Shown in pieces: positions 61,776 to 64,000 of a DNA stretch of 64,000 nucleotides. The notes beneath the pieces were generated by a model. The model worked only from the letters and a program-made list of their open reading frames with translations. It was not told the origin of the DNA and did no database searches. Source of the DNA: Clostridiales bacterium COT073_COT-073. GTDB lineage: Bacteria; Bacillota; Clostridia; Lachnospirales; Vallitaleaceae. The DNA lies in contig RQYD01000002.1 in assembly GCA_003858485.1 (NCBI GenBank), forward strand, positions 124,001 through 188,000. Reading direction: 5' to 3'. Numbering within the stretch: the first letter of the stretch is position 1; every line of letters begins with the position of its first letter. A program made the translations under genes and the position numbers.

Positions 61776-62201
61776 ATGAAAAAATTTATGAAAGAATTTA
61801 AGGAATTTGCATTGAAAGGCAATGTATTTGACATGGCTGTCGGTATTATCATCGGCGGTGCCTTTGGAAAAATCGTAGCCTCATTGGTAGCTGATATTTT
61901 TATGCCCTTTTTATCTTTACTGATGGGTAATTTCAATATTGCCACTGCCAAACTCGTTTTAAAACCAGGTGTCATCGCTGCTGACGGTACAGTTGAAGTA
62001 GCTGAAATAGCGATTGCCTATGGTGCATTTTTAAACAATATTATTGATTTTATAGTAATTGCGCTGGTTATTTTTGCAATGATTAAATCCATTAATGCTA
62101 TGCGCCGCAAAGAAGAGGCCGAACCGGAAGAAGAAAAAGAAGAAAAGCCAAGCGAAGAGATCCTTTTGCTTCGGGAAATTCGTGATTCTTTAAAAAAGTA
62201 A
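61776..62201 (+). CDS. mscL: Large-conductance mechanosensitive channel MscL
   Basis: A 141-residue channel that opens under membrane tension to release solutes after osmotic downshock. TM1 has FALKGNVFDMAVGIIIGGAFG with the Gly/Ala-rich pore-lining pattern, TM2 lies at about 72-95, and the C-terminal helical bundle (KEEAEPEEEKEEKPSEEILLLREIRDSL) is charged. It is a single gene, well spaced from neighbours, with a perfect AAGGAGG site. Confidence 0.96.
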   Translation: MKKFMKEFKEFALKGNVFDMAVGIIIGGAFGKIVASLVADIFMPFLSLLMGNFNIATAKLVLKPGVIAADGTVEVAEIAIAYGAFLNNIIDFIVIALVIFAMIKSINAMRRKEEAEPEEEKEEKPSEEILLLREIRDSLKK

Positions 62202-62292
62202 AGAAACTGCTGTATTTTAATTTTTACCCAAGTATCCTATCCCTTAACACTATATTCCGGTAAAAACTTTATTATACGACAATCCCATCATC

Positions 62293-62362
62293 AAAAAAGC
62301 AGTTGTGACCAGCGGCCAAAAATTGGCATACTCATTCAGAGCAACGTCACAACTGCTTTTTT
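62293..62362. terminator. Bidirectional terminator with a large stem
   Basis: AAAAAAGCAGTTGTGAC (62293-62309) pairs perfectly with GTCACAACTGCTTTTTT (62346-62362), 17 bp, with a small GCCAA/TTGGC hairpin in the loop. A- and T-runs allow use on both strands between the convergent mscL and MBOAT genes. Confidence 0.85.
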
Positions 62363-62472
62363 ATTTATCATTTTCACCGGCCAATGGCTAAATAAAAAGC
62401 ACCTGCCGGCGGCTAAGCTCAATATTTTCTATTCTCTGTCCTTATCCAATAAGCATGATCAGACAACCATTT

Positions 62473-63957
62473 CTAAAAGCGGAAATAAATAAAGGGGTTA
62501 AAACCAGAACCAACTAAGGACTGAATTATCAAAGCCAGCAGCATCATTAAATATATATCATACAAAACCTGTCCACCAGTCTTTTGAGCCCATTTCCATT
62601 TTTTCAGCCTTTCTGCCCAGGGCATGGCTGCAAAGACCGCTACCACCAGCATTGGCAAGGCAAATAAAATCTTATCATATTCAATTAAAAAATCTTGTAA
62701 TGATATAGGCTGATAATGTGTGAGCCCATAAAATGCCTTTTTTAAGTCGGTCATATCTTCCAGCCGAAAAATCGTCCAACCAATAACTACCGCCAAAAAT
62801 GTTGATCCGCGTCGTATTACTCTTGGTAAATTTCCTTTATTCTTCAGAAGTTTTTCTCCTATCAGCAAAATTCCATAATACATTCCCCATAGTACATAGT
62901 TCCAACTGGCCCCATGCCACAGACCGGTCAATCCCCAAACAATAGCAATGTTACGATATTGATTTTTTTTATTTCCCCCCAGCGGAATATAAACATAATC
63001 CCGAAACCAAGTGCCCAGTGAAATATGCCATTTCCGCCAAAAATCAGTAATACTGACGGCTGTATAGGGATAGTTAAAGTTTTCCAGAAAATGGAAACCA
63101 AATACCCGGCCAAGGCCAATCGCCATATCACTATAGCCTGAAAAGTCAAAATAAATTTGAAAAGTATATGCCAGCATTGCCAACCAGAGTACTGCTGTAT
63201 TATCCGGAATTGCTCCGGGAATTAAAATCGTATCCGTAATCAGTCCCATTTGATTGGCAATTAAAACTTTTTTAGCCAGCCCGATAATAAAACGACGCAG
63301 GCCATCAGCTACCCCGATAAGACTACTGTTTCTTTTTTCCAATTCCTGCTCAATAGTCTGATAGCGGACAATCGGGCCAGCAATCAATTGGGGAAATAAA
63401 GCCACATAGGTAGCCAAGGTTAAAAAATTCTTTTGCGCCCTGACTTTACCGGTATATACATCAATGCTGTATGACATCGTTTGAAAAGTATAAAAACTAA
63501 TGCCAATTGGCAAAGGCAAATTAGTCATGCTAAGATTGCAATTAAACAGGCTATTAATATTGGCAATCATAAAATCTGTATACTTAAAAATTCCCAGTAA
63601 TCCCAGATTAATGATCAGTGACAAAATAAACCAAGTCTTTTCAAGACGCCAGGCAGCTTTATCGCTCTCAGACAACAGGCTGACTTCCTTTTTTAAATCC
63701 TTTTCACTTATCCCTTCACTCCTGATTGAGCATGCCATCCGCCGGTCCCTTGACTTTTGCACCAAGTTAGAAAAAACATAATCATTAACTGTTGATAAAA
63801 TAATTAAAAAAACATAAAAAGGCTCTCCCCATGCGTAGAAAAAAATGGATGCAATTAACAGCACCAAATTTTTCTGACTGCGGCTCCGGGCCAAAAAATA
63901 TAAAATCAAAGTTATCGGCAAAAAATAAAATAAAAATGTTAAACTGGAAAAAACCAT
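62473..63957 (-). CDS. MBOAT-family O-acyltransferase (AlgI/DltB-like)
   Basis: A 494-residue polytopic membrane protein. The MBOAT core has the conserved H311 (DFWRKWHISLGTWFRDYVYIPLGG) and catalytic-site H348 (GLTGLWHGASWNYVLWG). Such proteins transfer acyl groups, usually acetyl, to cell-surface sugars or, for DltB, D-alanine to teichoic acid. A hydrophilic insert (about 68-108) lies between the second and third helices. It lacks dlt neighbours, so a glycan O-acetylation role is more likely; the partner (AlgJ/PatB-like) may lie outside the window. GAGGTGG precedes the ATG. Confidence 0.9.
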   Translation of the reverse strand: MVFSSLTFLFYFLPITLILYFLARSRSQKNLVLLIASIFFYAWGEPFYVFLIILSTVNDYVFSNLVQKSRDRRMACSIRSEGISEKDLKKEVSLLSESDKAAWRLEKTWFILSLIINLGLLGIFKYTDFMIANINSLFNCNLSMTNLPLPIGISFYTFQTMSYSIDVYTGKVRAQKNFLTLATYVALFPQLIAGPIVRYQTIEQELEKRNSSLIGVADGLRRFIIGLAKKVLIANQMGLITDTILIPGAIPDNTAVLWLAMLAYTFQIYFDFSGYSDMAIGLGRVFGFHFLENFNYPYTAVSITDFWRKWHISLGTWFRDYVYIPLGGNKKNQYRNIAIVWGLTGLWHGASWNYVLWGMYYGILLIGEKLLKNKGNLPRVIRRGSTFLAVVIGWTIFRLEDMTDLKKAFYGLTHYQPISLQDFLIEYDKILFALPMLVVAVFAAMPWAERLKKWKWAQKTGGQVLYDIYLMMLLALIIQSLVGSGFNPFIYFRF

Positions 63958-64000
63958 GCTTATTCCACCTCAAAAGCAAATTCATCTGCAATGATCATAC

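Overview
The window looks like chromosome from a low-G+C, Gram-positive, flagellated anaerobe of the class Clostridia, most likely close to Lachnospiraceae. The evidence is a Firmicutes-type division/cell-wall cluster (mraZ-rsmH-ftsL-PBP-murE-mraY-ftsW-divIB-ftsZ), a perfect CIRCE element in front of clpB, meso-diaminopimelate dehydrogenase, an S-layer (SLH) protein, a sigma-D flagellin promoter, strong purine-rich ribosome binding sites and many lipoproteins. No rRNA, tRNA, CRISPR array, phage or intact insertion sequence was found. This placement is inferred from gene content only.

Left part (1-24.4 kb, almost all minus strand). From the right, the gene order is gnd-zwf, lgt, the mra/dcw cluster from mraZ down to ftsZ-nrdR, cysK, the nickel-pincer cofactor genes larB-larC-larE, then phoH-HD hydrolase-ybeY-DUF3048 lipoprotein-cdd, and the start of a MATE-type flippase cut by the window edge. 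The dcw cluster lacks murD, murG, murC, murF and ftsA. Its promoter carries four MraZ boxes spaced 10 bp apart. The lar set has no larA beside it, and LarC carries a large His/Cys-rich insert.

Middle (24.4-43.4 kb). An AAA ATPase/DUF4143 gene with its own promoter sits between a 6-phosphogluconolactonase-type gene and gnd-zwf, splitting an oxidative pentose-phosphate gene group. Next come clpB, a PadR-regulated membrane protein pair, an iron/siderophore-type ABC operon with a terminator hairpin just ahead of its first gene, a GntR(YtrA)-regulated ABC exporter, and a lantibiotic-immunity-type three-gene ABC transporter divergent from a two-component system.

Right part (43.5-64 kb). It holds a large SLH protein, ddh, a flavodoxin-like protein, and a probable glycan-use locus (solute-binding protein, two permeases, heparinase II/III-like lyase, sugar nucleotidyltransferase, NahK-like sugar kinase). 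A flagellar block follows (DUF6240-like protein, flagellin, FliS-like chaperone), then mscL and an MBOAT O-acyltransferase.

The most unusual signal is non-coding. Two families of short, highly structured dispersed repeats occupy the intergenic gaps at about 26.0, 27.3, 30.5, 32.1-32.3, 35.8, 50.2-50.45 and 61.0-61.4 kb. One copy supplies the last codons and stop codon of the heparinase-like gene. Two copies form a roughly 350-bp inverted-repeat element, and one site is a mosaic of both families. I assigned them by eye; they need a genome-wide repeat search and covariance analysis.
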